From assembly GCF_032362555.1 (NCBI RefSeq), contig NC_083513.1, positions 9,796,001-9,860,000 on the forward strand: DNA of 64,000 nt, read 5' to 3'. The DNA is from Amyelois transitella. Taxonomy: Eukaryota; Arthropoda; Insecta; Lepidoptera; Pyralidae. The translations under genes were made by a program, and so were the position numbers. Positions 1-12,311 of this stretch are shown here, in pieces. The notes under the pieces were generated by a model, which worked only from the letters and a program-made list of their open reading frames with translations, was not told where the DNA came from and did not search any database. Each line of letters starts with the position of its first letter. Within the stretch, counting starts at the first letter, position 1.

Positions 1-2930
1 CATTTTGACCACTCTCCAAAATTCATATCGTATTTACAGCCGAGGGATTAAATTAAATAATAATAATTAAAAAAGCAACAAAATGAAATAGCGAAATCAA
101 TATGTTTAATTTGTATATAATTTTAATAAGTATAATGTAATTTAATAAGTTTTTATAGAAACCCAAATTTATTCAATAGAAGTAAATATATAAAATAAAA
201 TCAACAAAAAACAAATCAATTACATAATATAAATTTGTACATGTTTATTTACAAATATACATTGCAATCGATCATCACATAGTACAATTCAAAATAAAGG
301 ATTTAATATTTATTTGCGATTAATCTTCACACTACAGTTTCAAAATAATAATGAACTTGTCAGGCAAAGGTAAATAGCATAAAAACTTAATGCAAAACGG
401 GTATATAGGTAGATTTTGGAATGTACAATTTTTACAGAATGCATTCAAATCAATTTAATGACAACAATTTCAAATGACACTATAGGCCGAACGAAATGTA
501 ACATTTAAAATTACAATAATCATTATTTTTTCTTATCAAATACTATAAACGTTTAAATTATGTACAATTCGCGCCATTTATAAAATATGAAAAGAATATT
601 GTCATTTACTTTGCTTGATAACAACTGTGCAAGTGATTTGCCGCCATATTGAATATTGATTGAATTATCAATGAAAGCTTGCTTTCTAGAGCGGCAAACG
701 CGCGGGCAGGAAAGTATCTTGGATGTTCCCTTGAGAAATCTTTTTTTTTTTTTTTAATACATATAGCCAAACCTTAGCCCCATAAAATTAAAAATGAAAA
801 TAAACACTTGAAAAATATATTAATTATTATCTAGATTATGCAAAAAATGTGTCATATCAGGTTCCTCTACAGCAAGGTGAGGATGTAAATCGGACAAACG
901 GCAGGAGGAAAAAGAAAATATAACTATTATTTTTCACTTAGCCATTTTGTACGGAACTTGCCCGCGCGACATTAGCCTTTCTCAATCAAAATACACACGT
1001 AGAATAATTTCCCTGTTTATTTCCTTTCATTTAACAGTTTTACGTTAACTAAACACCAATATTTTATAGTTATCTTAACACGAAAATAAGCAATATTGGC
1101 TAGACATTTATCACAATTTTCTTACCAAATAATCTGTCTCAAAATTGCAAGGAGCGTCCCGTCCATTTTAGAAGATTTTGACCATAGTATAATAAGCTCC
1201 TTGCGTCTCAAATGAACTCTATTTACAACGAACAATTACTACCTAAATAAATATTTTTATTTTATTTTTGGCTTATTTTATATAAATTATTTTAATATTT
1301 TTAAACATGGACAAATATGCGTTTAAGCATTACATTGTAATGGATCTAAAGTTCCTTGAAAAGAATAATAGTTTTTTTTTTTACCATAATATATATGGCC
1401 TTAATCTAAAACATATATTATGAACAATATGCAGCACTTAAACTGTAAACACTTACTTTATAAAGTCATAGGTTAGCACATTAAGTGCAATTCTATTTTA
1501 ATACTAACATCTATAAGAAGGAATTTTTGCAGGGCCAGTATAGAAGATAAAGCAGATTCAATATATTTTTTGCAAAAGTATTTTTAGTTTATTAGCTTTT
1601 TGTTTAGCTGTATTAATGCATTTTTTTTTTGCTGTTTCTGTGCATTTAATTTATTTAAATGTCAATTCGCGTTTATTGTGTAGGTAACTAAACCAATCGG
1701 GATAAGTCCGCCATTGTTCATATTCTTCTAAATCCAACAACTGTTTTGAAAATTGTTATATTTATTTTTATGTGCAATAAAGAGTTTACAAACAAACAAA
1801 CAATTTGTACTTTAAACGAAATGTGAGTACTATAAAAATTATTTTTAAATATTCGTACCAACCAATTGTTCTGTTAATTTAATTTTTTAGGCCATTTACA
1901 GAGTTTGAAATAGACTCAATCGAGCTGCATATTTACTATATGAAATGCAATCACTAAAAAAAATCTATCAATACATACATCAAGCGTAGAGTTGAAGCGC
2001 AATGTTTCTTACATCCGTTACGTCCGAGATAAAATAAAGGTACGTTATGTGCGCGTGTAATACCTGTATTATTTATAAATAAGCAACTGCTTACATAATT
2101 CAAGCCTAGAGATTTTCTTTAGAGACACAGAGAGAAAGATCTTACCATGATCATGATAATATAGGTTAAATTTCACTGCAAAGGTGGTGGAGGTCAGATC
2201 AGTCATTTCGTGTAATAACCTGACTAACTCAAACCAGGATCATGGTCAAAAAGCGCACCCCAGGCTCCTCTCTATAAATGCAACCGGAATTAACGAAAGG
2301 AGAAAGAGAAAGACCTTATAATATCTTCTGGAAGACGTGCTGTCTTGCACACTATTATTCCAGAAGAAATTATAGGCATATATTTTTGGCGATTTCTATT
2401 ATTATGTAAACTTTATTATGTTATGACGCTTCAACTCTTTTATGGATGAACCTAACAATTCATCACCTTCACTATAAGGAATCACTCAATCCACGTCTTA
2501 TTTTACCACAGCCAATAATGTGACCATTTTACCAATTCAAGGTCTGGTGATTTCAAGATTAATCCAATACACACGCACATCTTTTATCACATACATTTTT
2601 TTCACTTTAGTCGCACACTTTTTAAGAAAACTTAGCCAATTTCATTTAACCAATATTCAAACAGTCTATCGTCAATTTGTTTTTCTCTTATCAATCAACT
2701 GGAGGTATACGAAAAAAAATTAAGAACAGATTAATCACTTGAGTAGAAGACTACAAGAAGATGTAGGATAACGTAAGAATTACTGGCAAAATTTATACTA
2801 AAAATATTTTTTGTGAAATGTAACCTAATGTACGTAGGTAGAGTCGTACATATTACACTGGGGCTCAATTAGAAGTTAATATAATAAATAAACACACCAA
2901 ATAATGTATAAATGAAGGTGTGAAAAAAAT
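1..2930. other. AT-rich spacer, no gene recognised
   Basis: I see no exon with conserved protein sequence on either strand; open frames are short and of low complexity. Near 1765 there is a poly-adenylation-like motif in a TGTGCAATAAAG context, which recurs near 22140 and probably marks retroelement 3' ends. At about 2248-2290 a short block (GCGCACCCCAGGCTCCTCT) recurs at 48755 and, reversed, near 26810, so it belongs to a dispersed repeat. This may be the spacer downstream of RNFT or an intron of a gene to the left. Confidence 0.6.
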
Positions 2931-3199
2931 ACCGTGCCGTGTGGTTCCCGGCACCAATACGAAAAAGAATAGGACCACTCCATCTCTTTCCCATGGATGT
3001 CGTAAAAGGCGACTAAGGGATAGGCTTATAAAATTGCGATCCTTTTTTTTAGGCGATGGGCTTGCAACCTGTCACTGTTTGGATCTCAATTCCATCATTA
3101 AGCAGAGCAGCTGAATGTGGCCATTCAGTCTTTTCGGGACTATTGGCTCTGTCTACCCCGCAAGGGATGTAGACGTGACTATATGTATGTATGTATGTG
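2931..3199 (+). mobile_element. ATGT-tailed SINE-like repeat, near full length
   Basis: This is the reference copy for the commonest repeat here. In order it shows a GTTCCCGGCACC motif, CCATGGATGTCGTAAAAGG, a TTTGGATCTCAATTCCATC stretch resembling a degenerate tRNA B box, a short hairpin-like CAGTCTTTTCGGGACT, GCTCTGTCTACCCCGCAAGG, and a tail of ATGT repeats. It codes for nothing recognisable. Size, tail and copy number fit a SINE; the tRNA origin is inferred. Confidence 0.7.
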
Positions 3200-3204
3200 A
3201 AAAA

Positions 3205-3951
3205 AATATGAAATGGATAGACTGCCTAACCTGTTTTGATATATCAATAGAGCTGAAAGTTAGTAGTGGATCTGTCCTTCCAAGTTGAATCATTGGCCGG
3301 CAAACGCGGCAAGTATGCTCAAACCAGGCCGATACACACAGTCCGCAGAAGTAACATATACCTATAGTCTGTCTAACTGCCTTAAAATATATCAATGCAG
3401 CTGAAAATAGTGGATCCGTCCCTCCAAGTTAGCTCACCGACCACTTTAGCCCGGCAGAGGGGGCAATTACCATGCCTAATATGTCAGGTTTAAATACACA
3501 GTTCGCTAAAAACGTGGCTACATACATAGACTGGCCAACCGTTTTAAATATATCAATACAGCTGAAAGTCATACGTAGTGGATCCGTCCCTCCAAGTTGG
3601 TTCATCGGCGACTTTAGCCCGGCAGAGGGGGCAATTACCATTCCTAATATGTCAGGTTTAAATACACAGTTCGTGGCTACATACATAGACTGGCCAACCG
3701 TTTTAAATATATCAATACAGCTGAAAGTCATACGTAGTGGATCCGTCCCTCCAAGTTGGTTCATCGGCGACTTTAGCCCGGCAGAGGGGGCAATTACCAT
3801 TCCTAATATGTCAGGTTTAAATACACAGTTCGTGGCTACATACAAAGACTGGCCAACCGTTTTAAATATATCAATACAGCTGAAAGTCATACGTAGTGGA
3901 TCCGTCCCTCCATGTTGGTTCATCGGCGACTTTAGCCCGGCAGAGGGGGCA
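3205..3951 (-). repeat. tandem partial copies of the RNFT terminal RING exon
   Basis: The unit joins the last 81 bp of RNFT coding sequence (from the second CPLC cysteine pair to the stop) to about 78 bp of 3' flank. The authentic copy is 3793-3951. Near-identical copies are 3634-3792 (159 bp) and 3466-3633 (168 bp; an extra 9 bp near 3506). A more diverged tail copy ends near 3465. A still older one at about 3205-3360 keeps more of the RING, readable in part as FCGLCVSAWF and then CRVC. The copies lack an AG directly before the coding block, so they do not look like alternative terminal exons. Because 159 is divisible by three, two false open frames of about 200 aa run through the array. Confidence 0.85.
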
Positions 3952-6900
3952 AGTGTGTTCCCTATCGAGCCAGGCCGAGATGCACAGTTCACAGAAGATA
4001 TGGCTGCATCCCAATCGTACTGGGGTGGTGTAATCATCGTGGCAAATGGGGCAGGAGTCGCCGGCGGATAGAAGCTGCTCACCAGTCGGTTTCGTTCCGA
4101 GATTCTGTAAGAAATGTTGTTGTCAATACATGTAATGACTCAATAAACTGAGTAGCTTTGATGAAGGGCAAGGGTAGCTGTGCCCGCGACTTCGTCCGCG
4201 TGTTTTTTTGGGCATCATTGAAGTCCTCAAGGATGAATAATTTTACCCGTTTTTTTTTTCACATTTTCCATTATATCCTTGCTCCTTATAGTTGCAGCGT
4301 GATGTTATTTAGCCTAAAGCCTTCCACGATAAATGGTCTATTCAACGCAAAAAGAATTTTTCAAATCGAACCAGTGGTTCCAGAGATTAGCGCGTTCAAA
4401 CAAACAAACTCTTCAGCTTTATAATATTAGTATAGATAGTATAGATTATAATGCGTTTGCCTTCATCTGTTGGTAAGCAAGATGAGGCGTAAGATGGTGC
4501 CTATTCACTCTTGCCTTGAAAAAACCCAAGTTGTATGTATCGGGGTAGATAAATACATACATACCACCACGCCTATACGTCTACATACCACCACGTCTAT
4601 ATCCCTTGAAGAGAGATGCAGGGAGGGAATTGTAAATCACGGCATTTCGCGTGATAAAATATTTGGTGATTCACCAAGGTGCAAAGGGTGGGTTTATTGA
4701 CCGTTTACGGGTGGAATCCCTGTCCACGCGTTTGTTCTACACGTCTAAATGGATAAAACTATTCAAAATATTTATTATGTGAAGATATGTAACTATCTTT
4801 TTACAAAAAACCATGTAAATTCATCCAATTACTTAGCACTAACGTTTGCTTTTATCTCAGAAAATTAACTTATTTCCAAACAAATATAATATAAATCACT
4901 TTTTTGAAAATCAGAAATACCATTTTACAAAGATATTATATCAGGCCGCAGTACGAAGTTGCAAGTAACGTCCATATTATAAAAAAAAAACCCACCACAC
5001 TCTGCAACAGAGTCCAAGTGGCGTTCTTGAAGAGTCGCAGCCGCATCAGCACCTCTATAATCTTGGCGATCACGTACACCGACGTGAGGAACATCCCCAC
5101 CATCTTCTCTGAACCCTCGTAGGACTGCATGAGGAAGAAGATCCACGGCTGGATGGTCAACAGGGAGCGGTACAGTTGGGATATCGCCTCCACAAATAGA
5201 TAGACTTTGCCCTGGAATAAAAAGAATTTATTATTTCAATTTGACCACCTGTCACTATTTCAGTCACCTGTCACCTATCAGTCTATTCAAGACGGCTGGT
5301 TCTGTCTACCACGTAAGGGATATAGACGTGATAATGCGTATGTGTGTGTTAAATTTAATGCACAAAATTAACCATTACAATTGTCTGGATAATATATCTC
5401 TCTCTCCTTTCCGCGTGTTCCCAGTTGCACCCCCCGCAACGATGCTTCGGGGCCGGGGTCCGCCTATCAATCAATCATTCAGTATAATATGTACCCACAG
5501 AATGAACTGTGTATGTACCACATGTGAAGTAAAATAAAAAAATAATATTTGTAAGAGTTTACATAGAGTAGCACTAATAGTTTATCTCTTAATTTGTAAT
5601 TTCATCAAAACTGGCTTACTATTAGTGTGCTTATAAGGCAGAATCCCTTAAACATAATACTAACCCTTTTCTGAAATGGCAGCAAAAAAGCCGGCATCAT
5701 AGTGACAAACACTTTGATATCCACCGTTATAATCTTCACGATGAGATCAGTCAGTACGACAAGCCACAATAGTTCCCAGACGTTGATAGACTCCCGGTAG
5801 CCGGGAAACATCACCACATTGGGCAGGAGTTTGTCGTGGCCAAACAAGTAGTGAACTATGATGATACAGCTGCTGGTGAAGACCAGCTCGCTGAATAGAG
5901 CCAGTATGCTCCTGTTCATCTGTTTTCCATGTTCTCTTAAAAATTAAAGTGAAAGAAAAGTTAATATAGGAAAATAAGGCTTTTATTTTTTGTGGTAGAT
6001 AATGGTAAAGGGACAAGACAGAGAGAGAAATAAGATTTAAAATGGACATGTATTATAGCATGGACATTGGTCAAGATGTTAAGCCATTTTGCTGTCAGTT
6101 TTTGAAGAAATAGAGTTAATACTACTAGATACCTACGAAATTGATATATATTTTTTTTATCTTAGCAATTGATTATTGAAAAATGGTCAATATTTATCTA
6201 TGTTCAAGAAATATTTACATAAAAATAGGAATTATATTTTTGTTCCCCTTAATTGAGGAACAAGAATATCAATAGAAAAAAACTTACCTTCTAACAAGAC
6301 TGTTAGCATGTGTGAACGTGCAGAACAGTACAATAAATGTGAACAGTCCTTCCCGACTGTCGTACATGAATTTAATGAATAATATGAAATAGAAGGGAGC
6401 GTATCTAATCAACAGGTTCAGTGTCGACCTGACGTCCACTACCTGAAAATAAATATTTTGTATATGATATATGTATATTTTTTTACAAACTTTTATAATA
6501 ATAGTTATGTTTTCTTTGTATAAGTCATTAAAAAAATTAAAGATTCTACAAATTTATTTACATTTATTATAAATATTGTACAAGAGGTGTTGATCTAAAA
6601 TATAGTATAGAGATTAGTAACAATTACATGTTATAAAATTTCATAAAACTGTAATAAATTTATTTATGAACAACTCTTGTTGGCTACTATCATTTGTAAA
6701 ATATGTTCTTCATCCTACTCTCTCCTCTTCACTAAGCACTACCATGCAGCTCACTCTTTGAAATGAAAATATCACTCAAGAGAAATGATAAATATTTATG
6801 CCTACCTGTTGTGTCCCGTCGTCACTCTGGCTGTCATTGTCAGCGTTGTCATGGATATTATTATTATTGGCCGGGTTCACTGACACATTGATCTCCTGGT

Positions 6901-7504
6901 GATCCTGTTCCTGATCTGAGAGATTTGACTCATTTGTACTACTATTCACAGGGTGGGACACAGACAGCGCCCTTTGGGGAGTCACACGGTCAGTCACTAC
7001 AAATGTCTGAGATGCAGGACCCAAATTCACATGAGCAATTGAACTCTGAGGTCGCTGTACATTATTTTCCCCAATTTGATGAGTTCCAGGCGCATTTCGA
7101 GGCAGCCATGTAGGAAGAGAAAGCCTGGCATTGTTACCCTTAAAATAATACACATTATTGAATTCCAAACTACAGTAAGAACAAAATAAACAGCAAAAGG
7201 TTAAGGAGTGATAAGGGAATAGGTCAATATTTTGTATAAAACGATGACTAACAAAAAACCTATTGCACCATATAAAGATGGAATAAAACAAAAAAAAGGA
7301 CTACTTTACCATGCGCGCATGTTCGACAAATGGCCTGATCTCCCTGAAAACACTATTGAGCCGATCTCCAAGACCTAGGTTGTTCCTATTTGTAGGCACT
7401 GTCCTGGAAACGGAGTCCAATCTGTGCAAAGGGTTGGAACGAGGAGTACCCTCAGCTGGCGCCTCGTCCTCTATCTCTAAGTTAACTTGGTTCTGTTGAG
7501 ACAT
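3871..7504 (-). CDS. RNFT1/2: RNFT-type RING and transmembrane domain E3 ubiquitin ligase
   Basis: Six coding exons: 7504-7310, 7138-6806, 6442-6288, 5935-5665, 5211-4996, 4104-3871; 467 aa, close to vertebrate RNFT1 and RNFT2. Residues 1-176 are polar and probably disordered. Residues 177-390 hold several hydrophobic segments (for example RYAPFYFILFIKF and VWELLWLVVLTDLIVKI). A C-terminal C3HC4 RING follows: C408, C411, C423, H425, C428, C431, C442, C445, then the tail WRDGSTTYDFQLY typical of this family. These proteins are membrane-anchored ubiquitin ligases; an ER location and a role in ER-linked protein turnover or autophagy are known only for relatives. The start at 7504 is the ATG beginning MSQQNQ; an in-frame ATG eight codons upstream (7528) is the alternative. 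The exon 4 acceptor (after TTAAG) and the exon 5 donor (GTGGGT at 4995) were chosen by phase. The symbol cannot be narrowed to 1 or 2. Confidence 0.92.
4174..4437 (-). mobile_element. Lep1-type non-autonomous Helitron
   Basis: On the minus strand it starts CTATACTAATATTATAAAG and ends GTCGCGGGCACAGCTAC, with the shared internal motif GAACGCGCTAATCTC, here slightly changed. It sits in the last RNFT intron, just upstream of the RING exon. Classification rests on these termini and on similar copies at 38745 and 50834. Confidence 0.7.
5249..5350 (+). mobile_element. 3' fragment of the ATGT-tailed SINE-like repeat
   Basis: It keeps the CTGTCAC, TCAGTCTATTCAAGAC and TCTGTCTACC blocks and a GTATGTGTGTG tail. 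It lies in RNFT intron 4. Confidence 0.55.
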
Positions 7505-8822
7505 TACTGTACACTTAAAACAAAACAAAAATGGGTAATAACTGCACTTTTAATGTTCAAAATCCATTATTTCCAAATATTTATGAACGAGGAGGAATGT
7601 ATATCACAAAGGTGCCGAAGGTCAAAATACACTTTGACAGATGACATTTTGACAACCTTTGACATTACACTTTTCCGTTCAGAAAGTATGTAGGCGACTC
7701 TGGTAGGCGATAATACAAAAATTCCTTCAGAAACAAAGCAAAAAGACATGTCTTTATTGATTTTTGGCTCGCCTGTTGAACGAACAACTGCCCACCTCAG
7801 ATATCACTCACAGGATGGAGCAAAGTAGCTTTACTATTTATGTCTACAACATTTAATCAATTCTTGCATTTGACGCTCTATAAAACTTCTAGTCACAGAT
7901 TTTACAAACAACCTTGGGTTTTCTTGAATTTTCAACTCATATTTTTATATTATTACTTGCCTTCGCCCGCTCATATGGAATAACTTTATGCCATTATCTG
8001 TAGAGACCATACTATATTAGTGGTAGGTGGTTGGCTTAGCTTGGTGGTGAAGCAGAAGAAGCCTTAAGTTAGACATCAGTATTTACTTTAAGAACAAGAA
8101 ATAATAAAACGTCTTCAACCAACAACCTGAGTATTACTTATTACGTCGTCACCTATGACATGGTGATGTCCATGTCCTCGCCTGAACGTGAGAACCATAT
8201 TAAATCTTTTTCTAATTGACCCAGTTCAGTCTTTAATGTTCAGTGGCTTCCTTTAGTGAGACCGTGATCTCGCAGTAAATGGCTGCTGTAATTTATGTAG
8301 TCGGGGCTTCAGAAGGTTCGAGCACTAGCGTGCCCTCTTTGTACCTCATTAGGACCACCCCGGTCCTCGCTGGCCAGTAACTTACTGCCGGGGAGCCAGA
8401 GGCCATCATGTTTCTTAAAGTTAAAGGATATCATAAAAAAAATAACAAGTAATGACGTACTTAATTTAATATCCTTTTAAATAATAGTCAATAGACCGCA
8501 ATGAATTTCTAGCCTTTTCATACGATGAGCAAATATTACCCAGGAAAGGTACATGCACGTAAATAGACGTACGACACGTTTATTACATACGTTATTCAGT
8601 CTTTATTTAGGCTTTAGACCACCGCTTCAACGCGACCGACAAATCCAATCGTTGCCAAAAAGGATGAATATTATAATAACACACCACTAAATGTAATTTG
8701 TGCTGAAAATATTCATAAATCAAATAAACCTACAAATGCAACTGGACTGCTTTCTTCGTTAATGAAGAGAACCCTTTAAAATGATTCCGCACGATCTTGG
8801 CACTTGAAGTGTTTGCGTCTCC
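7505..8822. other. spacer between RNFT and the CHK-kinase-like gene
   Basis: No gene recognised. The stretch just above 7505 should hold the RNFT 5' untranslated region and promoter (minus strand). A GC-richer block at about 8215-8416 looks repeat-like but has no second copy here. A TTTATT (AATAAA on the minus strand) near 8579 is a candidate poly-A signal for the upstream kinase-like gene. Confidence 0.5.
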
Positions 8823-11800
8823 TCACGCTTCAGTATCGGGCCGTAGCGCGAGCACTCCCTGCTCGTGGAGGTCTCGCACTGCTTCCAAAAGACGTCTCTC
8901 AGCTCTAGGTTCTCCTAACGCAACATCTACGCTGCCAGCACATAGCAACAACGCTCGTAACGCCGCTCTAGGCCAGTCCGGCCGCAACCCTCGTCGCACA
9001 GCTGCCCCTGCAGCGGACGCCCCTAATCTCGCACACTCAGCTTCCAAACGATCCCCATATTCTTCTATCAAACTATCGCCCACCGATCTTCTCATTTCAG
9101 GTGTCAGAGACGAAAGTAGCAACAGCGCTACGTCATCCATCGGTCGTCCAAGCGATACCATTTGCCAGTCCAACGCCATACACTCGCTGACACCATCTCT
9201 TTCTCTAAACAATAAGTTTCCGCTCCAAAAGTCGGCGTGGGCAAGTGGAGCGGGCTCGGCAGGCCGCAGTAGGGTTCCTAGCAAGGAAGGCGCTCGTGAC
9301 ACTAATTCTGACACTGCTGCAGCTTCTTCGCAGCAGTCTGTTCGCCCTCGTAGAAACGACTCGAGTTGTGGAAGACCTCGTCGAACAAGACGGAGATATC
9401 CCGCTGCCGCTCTCTCACAAGGAAAAAGGAAGTCGAATCTTTGGTCTAGGGGGCCTTCTCTTTCGCGGAGGGCGAGGGAAAGGGCGTGAAGACGAGCAGC
9501 TGCGTGAAGCGCAGACCTCGCACGCTCTTCTGTGAGACCTTCAGCGAAGTCTGCAGACTCAAAACCTTCGGCTGTAACATCTTCCAGAACTAATTCGCTA
9601 TCACCTCCTATTTCATCTGCAAAGAGATAGAAGAATTTTATGTACCTACGTTATGATTTTTGTTTAGGTAATGTCACTTGGGTATTGAACGAGGAGTCAG
9701 ACTGATTTGTTTTTCTGTTACATACATCCCTTGTGGGGTAGAAAGCCAACAGTTTTGAAAAGATTGAAAGGCCAATACAGCCGTATCAGCAATGATGGAA
9801 TCGAGATTCAAATAGTGACAAGTTGCTAGTCCATCGCCTACAACAAGAATGCCAATTTTATTATCCTTTCAATTAGTCGCCTCTTACGACATCCATGGGA
9901 AAGATATGGACTGGTACTATTCTAAAGTGTATACCGTGCGGGCACCATACCGTATTAAATTCAATATAAAAATATCGGATCTCAACTTCATTCCAGTTAT
10001 TTTTTTTTCTGGTTAAAGCAGAGAAAGAAGCTTCAAAAATACTGGAACTGTAAGTTACATAGCCAAGTCAAGTTAAAATTAGGTCATATAAGTACATGAT
10101 AGTAAAATAGGTCGAGGCACGACTGCGTCATCATAAGGTGACCAGTCAAGTGCTATTCACATCTTATTGTGCTATCCTCTGGTGCTATGGCACTTTTTAA
10201 TAAGGTGACAAAGTGAGCAATACTTTTATTTAAATACGGAAGTAAGTTTTTTGTATTCTTTCCAGGAAACCCACTGAACCGATTCTGAAGAAACTTGGTG
10301 AAAATATAGTTTAGAACTAATTTATGTAACTAGTAGATGTTTGATACGGCTTTCGAAAGAAACTAGGTAAATATGGTATTCTTTTCAGTCACTTATCTTG
10401 ATCTAACGTCTATTTTGCGTCAGTTATTCTTTGTGGTTATAAATAACAGTGATGACTAATTAATTACAAAAAAACATAATTAGAATAAATAACAGTGATG
10501 ACTAATTAATTACAAACAAACATAATTAGATCATACCATTACCTGCATTTCTTGTGCTATTTTGTGAGTCATAACCTTTTCTACTATGTTATTCTTAAAA
10601 TTACACCCATTCATCATTTTCCCGTGGCCATCGTAGGAGGTGCCTTAGGGAATTAGCAGTTCCACCTATTTGAGGTTAAACAAAGACCTTTTCAATGGAT
10701 TCCCACGGGAACGGTAAATCTGGTATTTTGGTTTAATGTGGAGAAGGGGGCTATAGGGGAATATTTATTTTACACAAACCTGGTAATCTCGCCTTCACGC
10801 ACCTAGGCACCGGCAAGCCCATACCGGGTCCAAGTTCTTCTTCGGCCAACCTGTTCAGCGCTGGTGCCAATTCAGTATAAAACAGTATTTCTCTGGTGTC
10901 AAATTGGGCCTCTGCCACGAACAGTCTCCCGAAAGGGTCTCTGGGAGGCAGCTTGACAACGAGGGGCAAAGCCCTACGCTCGCCGGCGCTTTCATAGCGG
11001 ACTGTTACGGCGAGCACCCTGCTCAGGGCGCCGGCGACTCCTGCACGCGATTCCACGCGGACCTTTAAATTAATTATAGATATTTAAAACCACGCCTCGT
11101 TTCTGAATTATACGCAGAGACTACATATTTACATTTGTCAAGTACAATAATCGCTTTATGCGCATTCATGCAAGATCGTCGATTTCGCCAAAATGTTCCC
11201 AATAACAAAATTTGTTATCAACAATGTACCTATGAGGTTGATGTCGAACTTAATTATTAAAGCGCTTTGAGTTTAAATTCTCAAAGATATACTTAGTGTG
11301 ATTTTCGACAATAATGAAACAAAATGAATTCACAACTCCAAATTTTATTCAATATTATGGGACATTTCGAAGATCAAAACGTGCTGTGTGGTTCCCGGCA
11401 CTATTAGTAAGAGAATAAGACCACTCCATCTCTTTCCCACAGATGTCGTAAAAGGCGACTAAGGGATAGGCTTATAAATTTGGTATTCTTCTTGTAGGCG
11501 ATGGGCACCTGTCTCTATTTCAATCTCAATTCTATCATTAAGCCAAACAGCTGAATGTGACCTGTCGGTCTTTTCGAGACTGTTAGCTCTGTCTACCCCA
11601 CGAGGGACATAGACGTGTTTATGTATGCACCTATGTGCATTTCGAACATCACTTATTAAGTTATTGTCATAATTTTCAGCTTCAATTTATTTCCATACCC
11701 GGCCAACAGATCAAAGAATTTTCTTACCTACAGGACCAAATTTGGACGATATGACGAATGTCACCTCTACAATCGTGGGCCAAATAACGTGCATGTTAGC

Positions 11801-12311
11801 GTTGATTTGTCTACGTTGTTGAGGTGTGTATATACCTACATTTTGCACAACTAATGATTTCACGGTAGTTGCTTTGTATAGTCGACTATCTCTCTCATCT
11901 TCGCTGCGTACCAAGTAGGTATTAAAAGCCACATAGGTAATCACTTTTGGTGCTCGATGTTACATAGTGCTTAGAATGTATTGAAGTAAATATACTATAA
12001 ATGAGAGCGAAAGGAAACTATTAATTTTTTTTGGTTGAAATACATGTAAGTAGGTAAGTTGATAATACATGAACTGAGGTCTCGCGTCAGCGTCGAATTA
12101 AGAGTAAACCCTTAATGCAAACTAGGCATGCTATGATAAGTCATCAATACAGCACCTCGTTAGGGTTTGCCACGCCCGCTTCAGCCAACAATTCGCGCGC
12201 CCATTCCTCCGTGAGAGCCGCATCTGCATCCGCGTCAGCCTCCTGCTCGCAATCAGACTCCTCGCTCCCGCTGCTAGGTGCCTCCGACACCGCCGCACTG
12301 TCCGCCTGCAT
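8823..12311 (-). CDS. ecdysteroid-kinase-like (CHK-kinase-like) protein
   Basis: Three exons: 12311-12156, 11062-10780, 9616-8823; 410 aa, usual for the insect EcKinase/CHK-kinase-like family. The N-terminus is acidic. The N-lobe has LPLVVKLPP (probable ATP-contacting lysine) and an FDTREILFYTEL helix; LVLEDV at about 155-160 is the family hinge motif. The catalytic loop is HADFWSGN (H273, D275, N280) and the metal-binding motif is DWQM (D296). Relatives include silkworm ecdysteroid 22-kinase and many uncharacterised detoxification-associated kinases; the substrate here cannot be deduced. The coding sequence is GC-rich, with alanine- and arginine-rich C-terminal helices. The usual Gly-Glu-Asn of the glycine loop is not obvious (GVAGALSRV instead). 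The exon 1 donor GTGCTG is weak, so a missed small exon within 11063-12155 is possible, though phase closes without one. Confidence 0.87.
9719..9951 (-). mobile_element. ATGT-tailed SINE-like repeat
   Basis: A diverged copy, reversed, running from TACATACATCCCTTGTGGGG to GGGCACCATACC. It lies in the second intron of the kinase-like gene. Confidence 0.6.
10442..10529. repeat. 46-bp tandem duplication
   Basis: AACAGTGATGACTAATTAAT and the following 26 bases occur twice with period 46, differing only in an A-run (AAAAAAA versus AAACAAA). Intronic, with no evident function. Confidence 0.85.
11381..11632 (+). mobile_element. ATGT-tailed SINE-like repeat
   Basis: A near full-length copy from GTGCTGTGTGGTTCCC to ATAGACGTGTTTATGTATG, inside intron 1 of the kinase-like gene and on the strand opposite to the gene. 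Confidence 0.65.

Noticed and set aside
3466-3951. Regular direct repeats considered as a CRISPR-like or satellite array
   Set aside because: Units abut without spacers, contain the RNFT coding end, and the genome is eukaryotic.
11711-11944. 77-aa open frame on the minus strand in intron 1 of the CHK-kinase-like gene
   Set aside because: No recognisable domain, no suitable splice phase to join the neighbouring exons, and the family does not need extra sequence there.
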